Assembly: GCF_900100315.1 (NCBI RefSeq)
Contig: NZ_FNFF01000002.1
Span: 248,001 to 312,000, forward strand
Direction of reading: 5' to 3'
DNA length: 64,000 nucleotides
Source of the DNA: Streptomyces indicus
GTDB taxonomy: Bacteria > Actinomycetota > Actinomycetes > Streptomycetales > Streptomycetaceae
Shown here: positions 18,319 through 27,615 of the stretch, piece after piece
Layout of the letters: each line of letters starts with the position of its first letter
How positions within the stretch are numbered: position 1 is the stretch's first letter
Translations under genes and position numbers: made by a program
Notes under the pieces: model-generated
The model's database searches: none
Seen by the model: only the letters and a program-made list of their open reading frames with translations
Told to the model about the DNA's origin: nothing

Positions 18319-18904
18319 TCAGGAGGTGGACGGCAGTCCCATGAAGAGGTCCAGGTACTTCGCCACGGCGAGCAGCAGGCCGATGATGCCGAGCGCGACA
18401 CCCGCCCAGGCCACCGACTTGATCCACGGCGCCTGCACCCGGCCCGGTGCGCCGAACGCGGGCCGCGCCAGCACGAACGCGCCGATGAGCAGCGCGACGA
18501 GCGCGAAGGCACCGCCCACCAGGGCGGTGGCGTGCCAGGCGTTCCCGTACACCGCCTCCACCTGCTTGGCCACGCTCGCGGAGCTCGAGGTCTCCAGCTG
18601 GCCGACCAGCGAGGTGCGCGCGGAGGCGATGGTGCCGACCCAGCTCCCGGTCAGCGCGACGATGCCGAGTCCCGCGGAGACGACGGCGGCGGCACCCTGG
18701 CCCACGCCGGCGGAGGGCCGCTCCACCGGAGCCTCCGCCTCGTCGAAGCCGTCATCGTGGCCGCGCGTCGAGGCCGTCCTCGGTGCCGTCCCCGTCGACC
18801 TGGTCCGCCCGGCCTTTCTGGCCCTCGGCCCGCTCGCCCGAAGCCGAACCCTGCCCGTCCGCCACCCCGGCGTCCGTTTCACGCTTCTCGATCTCAGTGC
18901 TCAT
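18319..18904 (-). pseudogene. Frameshifted small membrane protein
   Basis: Two frames together make one plausible gene. The first, from ATG at 18904, gives a 50-residue acidic segment (MSTEIEKRETDAGVADGQ) ending at a TGA at 18752-18754. The next frame continues without break through HDDGFDEAEAPVERP into three to four membrane segments (GAAAVVSAGLGIVALTG, ALVGGAFALVALLIGAFVL, WAGVALGIIGLLLAVAKYL) and stops at 18319. Skipping one C within the GCGCGG at about 18761-18766 joins them into about 194 residues. Either the gene is truly broken or the sequence has a one-base error. I do not recognise the family. It starts 36 bp downstream of the MMPL gene stop. Confidence 0.65.
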
Positions 18905-18939
18905 GCACGGCACGCTAGGTGGACCGTCTGAGAGCTTCC

Positions 18940-21159
18940 TTAACGTTCCCCGGCCAGCTCGGCACCGGCGTCCACCGCACCCGGCACCCGCTGCCCCGGC
19001 ACCGCCACCCCGCGGCACTCCGGCGGCTCGATGCTGATCCGCGGCAGGATCCGGTCCAGCCACTTCGGCAGCCACCAGTTCGCGCCGCCCAGCATGTGCA
19101 TCAGGGCGGGCACGAGCAGCGTGCGCAGCACGAACGCGTCGAGCGCCACCGCCGCGGCAAGCGCGATGCCGAACATCGCGATCACCCGGTCCCCGCTGAG
19201 CACGAAGGCCAGGAAGACCGAAATCATGATCACCGCGGCCGAGTTGATCACCCGGCTGGTCTCGGCGAGGCCCACCCGGACCGCACGCCGGTTGTCCCCG
19301 GTCTCCAGCCACTCCTCGTACATCCTGCTGACCAGGAACACCTGGTAGTCCATGGAGAGCCCGAAGAGCACCGACACCATGATCACCGGCAGGAAGGGCT
19401 CGATCGGTCCCGCGGTCCCGAGCCCCATCGCGTCGGCGCCCCAGCCCCACTGGAAGATCGCGACGACCACGCCGAACGCCCCCGCGACGGCGGCGATGTT
19501 CATCGCGGCGGCCTTGAGCGGGATGCCGATCGAGCGGAACGCGAGCAGCAGGAGCACGCAGCCGAGGCCGACCACCACGCCCACGAAGAGCGGGAGTTTG
19601 CCGACGATGATGGCCGCGAAGTCGTCGTATCCCGCGGTGATGCCGCCGACGTAGGTCTCGAGCGAGGTGCCCTTCTCGGCGGCCGGCAGGAGCTCGCCGC
19701 GCAGGGTGTCGACCAGGCGGCTGGTCGCCTCGGACTGCGGCGAGGACTCGGGGACGACGGTGAGGTGGGCGACCCGGCCGCTCTCGTCGTACGTCACCGG
19801 GGTCACGGACGCGATGCCGTCGGTGGCCGCGAGCCGTTCGGCGAGCTTGTCGAGGGCGAGGCGGTCCTCGGCGCCGTTCACCTCGGCGGCCACGGTGAGC
19901 GGGCCGTTCACGCCCGGCCCGAAGCCCTCCGCGAGGAGGTCGTAGGCCTGGCGCGTGGTGGACGAGCGCGGGTTGTTGCCCTGGTCGGAGGTGCCGAGCC
20001 GGAGCGAGAACGTCGGCAGCGCGAGCACCGTGATCACCAGCAGCGCGAGGGCGCCGAGCAGCTTGGGGCGGCGCTCCACGAAGGCGGACCAGCGGGCGGC
20101 GAGCCCGGTGGGCAGCTCGGGCGTGGGCCCGTCGGCGGCGAGCTTGGCGCGTTCCCTGCGGCTGAGGGCGCGCATCCCGATGTACGACAGGAGGGCGGGC
20201 AGCAGCGTCACCGATGCGGCGACCGTCAGGACCACGGTCAGGGAGGCGGATATCGCCACGCCGTTGAGGAAGTTGAGGCGCAGGATCAGCATCCCGGCCA
20301 GGGCTATGCACACGGTCGCGCCGGCGAAGACCACGGCACGTCCGGTGGTGGCCACGGCCTCGCGGGCGGCCTCCGCGACCGGCAGGCCGCGCTTCAGGCC
20401 GCGGCGGTGGCGCGTCACGATGAACAGCGCGTAGTCGATGCCGACGCCGAGGCCGATGAGGGTGCCGAGCATGGGCGCGAAGTCGGCGACGGTCATGGTG
20501 TGGGCGAGCAGCACCGTACCGGCGTACGCGGTGCCGACGCTGACGAGCGCGGTCGCGATGGGGATGAGGCTGGCGGCGAGCGACCCGAACGCGAGGAAGA
20601 GCACCACGGCCGCGACGAGCACACCGACGGCTTCGGCCGTGTGCCCGGTCTTCGCCTCGGTGAGGCCGATCGCGCTGCCGCCGAGCTCCACCTGGAGCCC
20701 GTCGCCGGCCGCGTCCTTGGCGGTGTCGACGAGCGCCTGCGCCTCGCCCCTGTCGATGTCGTTCGCCGCCTTGTCGAAGGTGACGACGGCGTACGCGGTG
20801 TGCCGGTCCTGGCTGATCTGGCCGGCGCCGGCCTTGTGGTACGGGCTGACGACGGTGGAGATGCCCGGCAGCGCGGCGACCTCGTCGAGGGTCTTCGTCA
20901 TCGTCTGCTGGACGTCGGCGGCGTCGACGGTGCCTTCGTCGGTGTGCCACACGATGGTGTCGCTGTCACCGCCGAGCTGCGGGAAGCCGCTCTCCAGGAG
21001 TTCGGCGGCGCGGCCGGACTCGGTGCCGGGGACGCTGTAGTCGTTGGAGTAGGCGCTGCCGGCGAGCATCGCCGCGGTGCCGGTGCCGAGCAGGGCGCCG
21101 ATCCACAGCAGGACGGCGGCCAGTCGGTGCGTGATGCACCACCGTGCGAGTGCTGCCAC
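18940..21159 (-). CDS. MMPL family transporter (RND superfamily)
   Basis: Inner-membrane exporter of 739 residues from a GTG with GGGAG upstream. The layout is duplicated: TM1, an extracytoplasmic domain (about 40-170), TM2-6, then TM7 near 370, a second extracytoplasmic domain and TM8-12. Family features include GLGVGIDYALFIVTRHR after TM4 and its counterpart VLFGLSMDYQVFLVSRMYEEW in the second half. These carry the Asp-Tyr pair used in proton coupling in MmpL proteins. It lacks the long cytoplasmic C-terminus of mycobacterial MmpL3. Cargo (lipid, polyketide or drug) cannot be assigned. It precedes the frameshifted membrane-protein gene. Confidence 0.93.
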   Translation of the reverse strand: MAALARWCITHRLAAVLLWIGALLGTGTAAMLAGSAYSNDYSVPGTESGRAAELLESGFPQLGGDSDTIVWHTDEGTVDAADVQQTMTKTLDEVAALPGISTVVSPYHKAGAGQISQDRHTAYAVVTFDKAANDIDRGEAQALVDTAKDAAGDGLQVELGGSAIGLTEAKTGHTAEAVGVLVAAVVLFLAFGSLAASLIPIATALVSVGTAYAGTVLLAHTMTVADFAPMLGTLIGLGVGIDYALFIVTRHRRGLKRGLPVAEAAREAVATTGRAVVFAGATVCIALAGMLILRLNFLNGVAISASLTVVLTVAASVTLLPALLSYIGMRALSRRERAKLAADGPTPELPTGLAARWSAFVERRPKLLGALALLVITVLALPTFSLRLGTSDQGNNPRSSTTRQAYDLLAEGFGPGVNGPLTVAAEVNGAEDRLALDKLAERLAATDGIASVTPVTYDESGRVAHLTVVPESSPQSEATSRLVDTLRGELLPAAEKGTSLETYVGGITAGYDDFAAIIVGKLPLFVGVVVGLGCVLLLLAFRSIGIPLKAAAMNIAAVAGAFGVVVAIFQWGWGADAMGLGTAGPIEPFLPVIMVSVLFGLSMDYQVFLVSRMYEEWLETGDNRRAVRVGLAETSRVINSAAVIMISVFLAFVLSGDRVIAMFGIALAAAVALDAFVLRTLLVPALMHMLGGANWWLPKWLDRILPRISIEPPECRGVAVPGQRVPGAVDAGAELAGER

Positions 21160-21357
21160 GGAGCTGCTCCCTGGTCGTGCTGGACTTCAACGGTCTGGGG
21201 GTCGGGAACAGCCCTGGTGGAACTCGCGCCCTGTGCACGGGCGTCCGCCCGCTGCCTGTGCGGGCACGCGGCCCGTCACGCGGACACTCTTGCAGCGAAT
21301 AGAGATCGATTGTCCCTTTCGTGTCCTTCCTCACAGGAGTGCTCGGTCATACGGTGC

Positions 21358-21404
21358 GTTGGTCCCGCGCCCCACGGGCAACGGCCCGCGGACGCGGGAC
21401 CAAC
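21358..21404 (-). terminator. Hairpin after phospholipase C gene
   Basis: GTTGGTCCCGCG (21358-21369) is the perfect inverted repeat of CGCGGGACCAAC (21393-21404), with a GC-rich 23-nt loop that can pair further. It lies 70 bp downstream of the phospholipase stop codon, in the 314-bp gap (21160-21473) before the MMPL gene. Apart from this and the tandem repeats, the gap holds only the presumed MMPL promoter. Confidence 0.75.
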
Positions 21405-21420
21405 GGCAAGGGCGCCCGCC

Positions 21421-21504
21421 GGGGACGCGCGCCCGCTCGTGCGCCATCCGGAGACGCGCGCCCCGCCCGTGCCCTATCCGGAGACGCTCGCCCGCCCGTT
21501 CTCG
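21421..21504 (-). repeat. 30-bp tandem repeat spanning the phospholipase stop codon
   Basis: Units at about 21421-21449, 21450-21479 and 21480-21504 share GGAGACGCGC-CCGCCCGTGC-style sequence ending TATCC or CATCC. The last unit encodes the phospholipase C-terminus (RASVSG) and the others follow the stop, so the 3' end of the gene has been duplicated in tandem. Confidence 0.8.
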
Positions 21505-23561
21505 ATGTGGCCCGCGAGCCGGCGCCGGAAGCCCTCGTCGCCCGCGGCCGTGATCTCCAGGTCGTACCAGCCGTGCGCGTCCCCGGTCCGGTGCGTGAGG
21601 GTGCGGGCGCGCCCCGGGCGGACGTGGAGCTCGCGCGGCCGCTCGTCCCCGTACGCGAGGGAGCGCACCGTGAAGGTCAGCTCCTTCTCGCCGTCGTTGC
21701 GCAGGGTGATCCGCACTCCGCGCCCGTGCCCGTCGATCTCCGTGGCCACCGCGGCCGTCCCCGCCGCACGTCCCGCGAACTCGCGCCGGAAGCCGTTCGG
21801 CCCGGTGACCGTGAACTCGTACGCCTCCCCGGCGAGCGGCACCTGCCACTCCTTGCGGCCCGTCACGTCGGTGTGCTGGGGCACGGCGAACTCCCCCGCG
21901 TACGGGTAGAGCGCCAGCGGCACACTGGAGCGCCCACTGTTCGTGACCCGCAGCCGGAAGACCTTCTCGCGTACGGATCCGTAGGCGTCCGGCTGGTACG
22001 GCAGCGCGCGGGCGGGCCGGCGGCCGGGCTCCTGCTCGGGCATCTTCTGGTCGGCGGGCGGCTGCGGGCGCCAGCGCCCGGTGAACGGCGGGATCGCGGC
22101 GGGCTGCTCGACCTCGGGCTGCCTGCGGCCCCTTTTGAAGTCGAAGGCTCCCGTCAGGTCGCCGGTGATACGGCGGCGCCAGCTGCCGATATTGGGCTCG
22201 CGGATGCCGGTCCACTTCTCCAAGAAGCGGATCACGGAGGTGTGGTCGAAGACCTCCGAGGAGACGTAACCGCCCACCGACCAGGGCGAGATGACCAGCA
22301 TCGGCACCCGGATCCCGAGCCCGGTCGGCAGGTCCTTCCAGTACTCCTCGGTGTCGCCGGCGGGCGGCACCGGCGGCGGTACGTGGTCGAAGAAGCCGTC
22401 GTTCTCGTCGTAGTTGATGAGGACGACGGTGTGCCGCCACACCTCGGGGTGCGAGGCGAGCGCGTCGAGCACCTTGTAGACGAGGGTCGCGCTGTGGATC
22501 GGCGAGGAGGTGCCCGGGTGCTCGGAGTCGATCGCGGAGGGCACGAGGTAGGAGACCTCGGGGAGCTCACCGGCGGCCACGTCCGCGGCGAAGGTCTCGG
22601 CGAGCTTCCCGGTGGGGACCCGCCGCAGCCCGCGCTCGAACAGCGAACGCTCCGCCTCGTCAAGGGCCTTGACGCCCTCCTCCAGAGCGGCGAGCAGCCG
22701 GGTGCGCTCGGCCTCGTCGGCCGTGTCCCGCACCTTGGCGTAGAACGCCTCCATGTACGTGAAGCCGGTGCCGGCGAGCACCTTGCGCGCGATGGCCTTG
22801 AAGGGGGTGAAGAACTCGATCTGGTTGTCGGTGAAGTTCTCCCACTCGGTGTACGTCTGCCACGTGCGGCCCGCCTTCTCCAGGCGCTCCGGGTACGAGG
22901 TCCACGCGTAGCCGGGGTGGGTGCCCTCCGCGTAGGCGCCGTTGCCGACCGCACGGTCCCCGTTGGCCTCGAAGCCCGTCTTGCCGCTCCACAGGTGGTT
23001 GCGGTTGGGGCTGGTGGAGGTGTGGATGGACGAGTGGTAGGCGTCGCAGATCGTGAAGGTGTCGGCGAGCTCGTAGTGCAGCGGGATGTCCTCGCGCGTG
23101 TAGTACGCCATCGTGGCGGCCGACTTGGCGCTGATCCAGTTGTCCATCCAGCCGCCGTGCCAGGCCTTGCCGCCGCCGGTCCAGTCGTGGTTGAGGTCGC
23201 CGATGTACTGGAGGTCCTTCTGCGCGGCCGCCGCGGCCTCGCGCACCGGGAAGGGCAGCACGGTGCGCAGCAGGTCGGGCTGCTCGAACACGCTCTTGCC
23301 GGTGGGCAGCCGGATGGCGTTGCGGTCCCCGAAGCCGCGTACGCCTCTGAGCGTGCCGAAGTAGTGGTCGAAGGACCGGTTCTCCTGCATGAGGATCACC
23401 ACGTGCTTGACCGCCTTGAGCCCGCCGGGCGGCGGCTCGTGCGCCAGGGCCTCCTGGAGCGAGGGCGGGAGCAGCGATCCCGCGGCGGCCGCGCCCAGCG
23501 CTCCGCCGCCGAGGGCGAGCAGGCGTCTGCGGGAGATGTCGGAGGGCGTCGTCGAGGACAC
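21474..23561 (-). CDS. Phosphocholine-specific phospholipase C, Tat-exported
   Basis: Secreted acid-phosphatase-superfamily phospholipase C, which cleaves phosphatidylcholine-type lipids. 695 residues from a GTG with AGGAGGTC upstream. A Tat signal (SRRRLLALGGGALGAAAAG) lies within the first 40 residues. Catalytic-domain motifs are HVVILMQENRSFDHYFGTLRGVRGF (about 50-75), SIHTSTSPNRNHLWSG, VLINYDENDGFFDHVPPP and ISPWSVGGYVSSEVFDHTSVIRFLE. Two C-terminal DUF756-like beta domains (about 500-690) match the non-haemolytic PLC family of Pseudomonas and Mycobacterium. Such enzymes are often phosphate-regulated, but no clear PHO box was found. The gene end is duplicated as a minisatellite. Confidence 0.94.
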   Translation of the reverse strand: MSSTTPSDISRRRLLALGGGALGAAAAGSLLPPSLQEALAHEPPPGGLKAVKHVVILMQENRSFDHYFGTLRGVRGFGDRNAIRLPTGKSVFEQPDLLRTVLPFPVREAAAAAQKDLQYIGDLNHDWTGGGKAWHGGWMDNWISAKSAATMAYYTREDIPLHYELADTFTICDAYHSSIHTSTSPNRNHLWSGKTGFEANGDRAVGNGAYAEGTHPGYAWTSYPERLEKAGRTWQTYTEWENFTDNQIEFFTPFKAIARKVLAGTGFTYMEAFYAKVRDTADEAERTRLLAALEEGVKALDEAERSLFERGLRRVPTGKLAETFAADVAAGELPEVSYLVPSAIDSEHPGTSSPIHSATLVYKVLDALASHPEVWRHTVVLINYDENDGFFDHVPPPVPPAGDTEEYWKDLPTGLGIRVPMLVISPWSVGGYVSSEVFDHTSVIRFLEKWTGIREPNIGSWRRRITGDLTGAFDFKRGRRQPEVEQPAAIPPFTGRWRPQPPADQKMPEQEPGRRPARALPYQPDAYGSVREKVFRLRVTNSGRSSVPLALYPYAGEFAVPQHTDVTGRKEWQVPLAGEAYEFTVTGPNGFRREFAGRAAGTAAVATEIDGHGRGVRITLRNDGEKELTFTVRSLAYGDERPRELHVRPGRARTLTHRTGDAHGWYDLEITAAGDEGFRRRLAGHIENGRASVSG

Positions 23562-23716
23562 GGTGGCTGACCTCCTGGTCGGGGGCTCGGACGTTCACCG
23601 GCGCCACAGGGGCACCGTCCGTGGACGCTAGGCCGCGACGGTGGCGAGGAGAAGTCACCGGCACGACTTGACAGTGAACGACCAACTCCCGCGGCGCCTG
23701 GCCGGAATACGCAGAA

Positions 23717-23768
23717 CGGCGCCCCCGCCGCGTACAACCGATGAGGTCGTACGGGAACGGGGGCGCCG
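23717..23768 (-). terminator. Terminator of the gat operon
   Basis: CGGCGCCCCCG (23717-23727) pairs perfectly with CGGGGGCGCCG (23758-23768). An inner CGTAC/GTACG pairing lies in the loop. It begins 26 bp past the gatB stop codon. Confidence 0.8.
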
Positions 23769-23793
23769 CTCGTGGTGCGGTGAAGCGGGAGGA

Positions 23794-25299
23794 TCAGCCC
23801 TCGACGCCCAGCTCCTTGAGGATCAGCTCCTTCACGCGGGCCGCGTCGGCCTGCCCGCGCGTGGCCTTCATGACCGCGCCGACCAGCGCGCCCACCGCGG
23901 CGACCTTGCCGCCGCGGATCTTGTCCGCGATGGCCGCATTGCCCGCGATGGCCTCCTGGACCGCCGTGGTCAGCGCGCCGTCGTCCGAGACGACCTTCAG
24001 ACCGCGCTTCTCGACGACCTCGTCCGGGGTGCCCTCGCCCTTCAGGACCCCTTCGAGGACCTGGCGGGCCAGCTTGTCGTTGAGGTCGCCGGAGGCGACG
24101 AGCTCGCAGACGCGGGCGACCTGCGCCGGGGTGATGCCGAGCTCGTCGAGGGCCTTGCCCGACTCGTTGGCGTGACGGGCCAGTTCGCCCATCCACCACT
24201 TGCGGGCCTGGTCCGACGGGGCGCCGGCCTCGATCGTGGCGACGATCGGGTCGACCGCGCCGGCGTTGAGGATCGACTGCATGTCGAACTCGCTGACGCC
24301 CCACTCCTCGCGGAGCCGGTTGCGGCGCACGCGCGGCATCTCGGGCAGCGCGGCCCGCAGTTCCTCGACCCACTCGCGCGCGGGAGCCACCGGCACCAGG
24401 TCCGGCTCGGGGAAGTAACGGTAGTCCTCGGCATTGTCCTTGATGCGGCCGGAGGTCGTGGAGCCGTCCTCCTCGTGGAAGTGCCGGGTCTCCTGGACGA
24501 TCTTGCCGCCGTCCTTCAGGACCGCCGCGTGCCGCTGGATCTCGAAGCGGGCCGCACGCTCGACGGAACGCAGAGAGTTCACGTTCTTCGTCTCGCTGCG
24601 CGTACCGAACTCCTTGGTCCCGTGGGGACGCAGGGAGAGGTTCACGTCGCAGCGCATCTGGCCCTTGTCCATCCGGGCCTCGGAGACGCCGAGCGCCTTG
24701 ATGACCTCGCGCAGCTCGGCCACGTACGCCTTGGCGACCTCGGGAGCACGCTCGCCCGCGCCCTCGATCGGCTTGGTGACGATCTCGATCAGCGGGATGC
24801 CGGCGCGGTTGTAGTCCAGCAGGGAGTGGGACGCGCCGTGGATACGGCCGGTGGCACCGCCCACGTGCGTGGACTTGCCGGTGTCCTCCTCCATGTGGGC
24901 GCGCTCGATCTCCACGCGGAAGACCTCGCCGTCCTCCAGCTGTACGTCGAGGTAGCCGTTGAAGGCGATGGGCTCGTCGTACTGGGAGGTCTGGAAGTTC
25001 TTCGGCATGTCCGGATAGAAGTAGTTCTTCCGGGCGAAACGGCACCACTCGGCGATCTCGCAGTTGAGCGCGAGGCCGATCTTGATCGCCGACTCGACGC
25101 CGATCTCGTTCACCACCGGCAGCGCGCCGGGCAGGCCGAGACAGGTCGGGCAGGTCTGGGAGTTGGCGTCCTGCTTCAGCTCGGTGGAGCAGCCGCAGAA
25201 CATCTTGGTCTTGGTGCCGAGTTCGACATGGACCTCAAGGCCCATGACCGGGTCGTACGACGCCAACGCGTCCTCGTACGACAGAAGTTCGGTGGTCAC
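23794..25299 (-). CDS. gatB: Asp/Glu-tRNA(Asn/Gln) amidotransferase subunit B
   Basis: Kinase and tRNA-binding subunit of GatCAB, which converts Glu-tRNA(Gln), and Asp-tRNA(Asn) where needed, into the amidated form. 501 residues from GTG with GAGAGGG upstream. The catalytic cradle domain holds [20 protein letters not shown] and [15 protein letters not shown]; the paired Cys motifs (CGC and CPTC) form the zinc site. [22 protein letters not shown] is the family signature. The C-terminal helical and YqeY-like tail domains cover about 300-501. Last gene of gatC-gatA-(small membrane protein)-gatB. Confidence 0.97.
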   Translation of the reverse strand: MTTELLSYEDALASYDPVMGLEVHVELGTKTKMFCGCSTELKQDANSQTCPTCLGLPGALPVVNEIGVESAIKIGLALNCEIAEWCRFARKNYFYPDMPKNFQTSQYDEPIAFNGYLDVQLEDGEVFRVEIERAHMEEDTGKSTHVGGATGRIHGASHSLLDYNRAGIPLIEIVTKPIEGAGERAPEVAKAYVAELREVIKALGVSEARMDKGQMRCDVNLSLRPHGTKEFGTRSETKNVNSLRSVERAARFEIQRHAAVLKDGGKIVQETRHFHEEDGSTTSGRIKDNAEDYRYFPEPDLVPVAPAREWVEELRAALPEMPRVRRNRLREEWGVSEFDMQSILNAGAVDPIVATIEAGAPSDQARKWWMGELARHANESGKALDELGITPAQVARVCELVASGDLNDKLARQVLEGVLKGEGTPDEVVEKRGLKVVSDDGALTTAVQEAIAGNAAIADKIRGGKVAAVGALVGAVMKATRGQADAARVKELILKELGVEG

Positions 25300-25315
25300 G
25301 GTGAAACTTTCCCTC

Positions 25316-25549
25316 TCAGCCCAGCAGGACGTCGTCGTCGCCGAGCTTCTTCAGCTCACGGAAGAGCAGCGCCAGGCCGGTGACGATGGCGGCCGCGGAG
25401 ACGGCGGCGTCGACGAGGCGCAGCGTGTCGTGCTCCTTGCGGGCCATCCGCGCCTGCTTGACGACGCCGATCGCGCCGGCGGCGGTCGTGGCGATCGACA
25501 GGTACGCGCCGGGCTTGGACTTCTTGAAACCCTTGGCCTTGGCAGTCAT
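25316..25549 (-). CDS. Small membrane protein within the gat operon (77 aa)
   Basis: A 77-residue basic membrane protein starting [21 protein letters not shown] Lys-rich N-terminus is followed by two hydrophobic segments ([16 protein letters not shown] at about 16-31 and [21 protein letters not shown] at about 46-66), with a basic loop between them ([13 protein letters not shown]). The C-terminus is acidic (GDDDVLLG). The ATG lies 5 bp past the gatA stop with only a weak ribosome site, so translation is probably coupled to gatA. gatB follows 16 bp later. I do not recognise a characterised family. Its fixed place between gatA and gatB suggests a link to GatCAB or simple co-regulation, but no function can be given. 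Confidence 0.82.
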   Translation of the reverse strand: MTAKAKGFKKSKPGAYLSIATTAAGAIGVVKQARMARKEHDTLRLVDAAVSAAAIVTGLALLFRELKKLGDDDVLLG

Positions 25550-25554
25550 GGGAC

Positions 25555-27054
25555 TCACAGCGACGGTGCCTCCTCGAGCAGCGGGTGACCCCACTTTTCC
25601 ACGAAGGCGGCCTCGACGGCAGCGCCCACCTTGTACAGGCGGTCGTCCTTCATGGCGGGGGCGATGATCTGCAGGCCGACCGGCAGACCGTCCTCGGGTG
25701 CCAGGCCGCACGGGAGCGACATGGCGGCGTTGCCGGCCAGGTTGGTCGGGATGGTGCACAGGTCCGCGAGGTACATCGCCATCGGGTCGTCGGCGCGCTC
25801 GCCGATCGGGAAGGCCGTCGTCGGGGTCGTCGGGGAGACGATGACGTCGACCTGCTCGAAGGCGGCCTCGAACTCGCGGGTGATGAGCGTGCGGACCTTC
25901 TGCGCGCTGCCGTAGTACGCGTCGTAGTAGCCGGAGCTCAGGGCGTACGTGCCGAGGATGACGCGGCGCTTGACCTCGTCGCCGAAGCCGGCCTCGCGCG
26001 TGAGCGCGGTGACCTCCTCGGCGGACTTGGTGCCGTCGTCGCCCACGCGCAGGCCGTAGCGCATCGCGTCGAACCGGGCGAGGTTCGAGGAGCACTCGGA
26101 GGGCGCGATCAGGTAGTACGCGGACAGCGCCAGGTCGAAGGTCGGGCAGTCCAGCTCGACGATCTCGGCGCCGAGCTCCTTGAGCAGCTCGACCGACTCG
26201 TCGAAGCGCTGCACGACACCGGCCTGGTAGCCCTCGCCGCGGAACTGCTTGACGACACCGACGCGCATGCCCTGCACCGAGCCGTTGCGCGCGGCCTCGA
26301 CGACCGGCGGGACCGGGGCGTCGATGGAGGTGGAGTCGAGCGGGTCGTGCCCGGCGATCACCTCGTGCAGCAGCGCGGCGTCCAGGACCGTACGGGCGCA
26401 GGGACCGCCCTGGTCGAGGGAGGACGAGAACGCGACCATGCCGTAGCGGGAGACGCCGCCGTAGGTGGGCTTCACGCCGACCGTGCCGGTGACGGCCGCG
26501 GGCTGGCGGATGGAGCCGCCGGTGTCCGTGCCGATGGCGAGGGGGGCCTCGTACGCGGCGAGCGCGGCGCTGGAGCCGCCGCCCGATCCGCCCGGGATAC
26601 GGGTGAGGTCCCAGGGGTTGCCGGTCGGGCCGTACGCGCTGTTCTCGGTGCTCGACCCCATGGCGAACTCATCCATGTTGGTCTTGCCGAGGATGACGAC
26701 GTCGGCGGCCTTCAGCTTCTTGGTGAGCGTGGCGTCGTACGGCGGGATCCAGCCCTCGAGGATCTTGGAGCCGACCGTGGTCGGGATGCCCTCGGTGGTG
26801 AAGATGTCCTTGAGCGCGAGCGGGACGCCGGCGAGCGGGCCGAGCTTCTCGCCGTTCGCACGCTTCTGGTCGACGGCGCGGGCCTGCGCGAGGGCGCCCT
26901 CACGGTCGACGTGCAGGAAGGCGTGCACCTTCTCGTCCACGGCCTCGATCCGGGCCAGGTGGGCCTCGGTGACCTCGACCGCCGTGAGCTCGCCGTCCTT
27001 GATCTTCTGCGCGATCTCGGCGGCCGTGAGCTTGATGATGTTGCTGTCCGTCAT
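25555..27054 (-). CDS. gatA: Asp/Glu-tRNA(Asn/Gln) amidotransferase subunit A
   Basis: Amidase subunit that releases ammonia from glutamine or asparagine for tRNA amidation. 499 residues. The Ser-cis-Ser-Lys amidase signature is intact: Lys in [16 protein letters not shown], and the Gly/Ser-rich segment [33 protein letters not shown] with the nucleophile Ser in GGSI. The ATG start lies 6 bp after the gatC stop, with GGAGG inside the gatC 3' end, so translation is coupled. Length is normal. Confidence 0.97.
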   Translation of the reverse strand: MTDSNIIKLTAAEIAQKIKDGELTAVEVTEAHLARIEAVDEKVHAFLHVDREGALAQARAVDQKRANGEKLGPLAGVPLALKDIFTTEGIPTTVGSKILEGWIPPYDATLTKKLKAADVVILGKTNMDEFAMGSSTENSAYGPTGNPWDLTRIPGGSGGGSSAALAAYEAPLAIGTDTGGSIRQPAAVTGTVGVKPTYGGVSRYGMVAFSSSLDQGGPCARTVLDAALLHEVIAGHDPLDSTSIDAPVPPVVEAARNGSVQGMRVGVVKQFRGEGYQAGVVQRFDESVELLKELGAEIVELDCPTFDLALSAYYLIAPSECSSNLARFDAMRYGLRVGDDGTKSAEEVTALTREAGFGDEVKRRVILGTYALSSGYYDAYYGSAQKVRTLITREFEAAFEQVDVIVSPTTPTTAFPIGERADDPMAMYLADLCTIPTNLAGNAAMSLPCGLAPEDGLPVGLQIIAPAMKDDRLYKVGAAVEAAFVEKWGHPLLEEAPSL

Positions 27055-27060
27055 GGTGGG

Positions 27061-27357
27061 TTAGTCCTCCCCCAGGATCTGCGGCACCTTGAAACGCTGC
27101 TGCTCCTGGGCCGGGGCGCCGGAGAGCGCCTGCTCGGGGGTGAGCGAGGGGCGGACCTCGTCCTTGCGCATGACGTTCGTCAGCGGCAGCGGGTGGGAGG
27201 TCGGCGGTACGTCTTGGTCGGCGACCTCGCTGACGCGGGCGACCGCGCCGATGATGTCGTCGAGCTGGCCTGCGAAGTGGTCGAGCTCTTCGGGCTTCAG
27301 CTCCAGACGCGCCAGCCGGGCGAGGTGGGCGACCTCCTCGCGCGTGATGCCAGGCAT
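27061..27357 (-). CDS. gatC: Asp/Glu-tRNA(Asn/Gln) amidotransferase subunit C
   Basis: Small subunit that clamps GatA to GatB. 98 residues from ATG ([24 protein letters not shown]), which is the conserved N-terminus of the family; GTGAGGA precedes it. The middle holds [19 protein letters not shown] and the C-terminus the extended [19 protein letters not shown] segment that wraps GatA. First gene of the operon; its promoter must lie in or beyond the repeat-rich gap 27358-27615. Confidence 0.96.
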   Translation of the reverse strand: MPGITREEVAHLARLARLELKPEELDHFAGQLDDIIGAVARVSEVADQDVPPTSHPLPLTNVMRKDEVRPSLTPEQALSGAPAQEQQRFKVPQILGED

Positions 27358-27475
27358 GCGGATCCTCACGGGGGTGCGATTTCTATGGTTCGGCGTTTGG
27401 GGCAATCCTATGGGGCCCGGCCCTGTGCCCGTTAAACGGTTTCGCGCGGGCGCGGACCGGGGGCGCCTGCGGCGG

Positions 27476-27580
27476 GCGGATTTCCCCTACCCGCCCCTTC
27501 CCGAAACCGGGGGCTCCGCCCCCGGACCCCCGTATCGCGCTGAACGCGCTCGTCCTCAAACGCCGGACGGGCTGGAATGC
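27476..27580. repeat. Dispersed hairpin-rich element, copy 1
   Basis: The gap between gatC and the RmdB-type gene contains CCCGCCCCTTCCCG, the perfect stem CCGGGGG-CTCCG-CCCCCGG (27507-27525), then GGACCCCCG and CTCAAACGCCGGACGGGCTG. The same blocks in the same order occur at 39370-39487. I recognise this as a sequence scattered between genes in many Streptomyces chromosomes, where it probably also acts as a terminator, here for the gene pair around it. Confidence 0.75.
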
Positions 27581-27615
27581 CGGCCCCCCACCGGCCTCGC
27601 ACCCGGGAACGAGAC

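Noticed and set aside
18752..20950. 732-codon frame overlapping the MMPL gene
   Set aside because: Only its last 50 codons look like protein (the split membrane gene's N-terminus); the rest is Arg-rich antiframe of MMPL.
25316..26095. 259-codon frame ending in the small gat membrane protein
   Set aside because: Its first 180 codons are an out-of-frame reading of gatA; only the last 77 codons look like a protein, starting just after the gatA stop.
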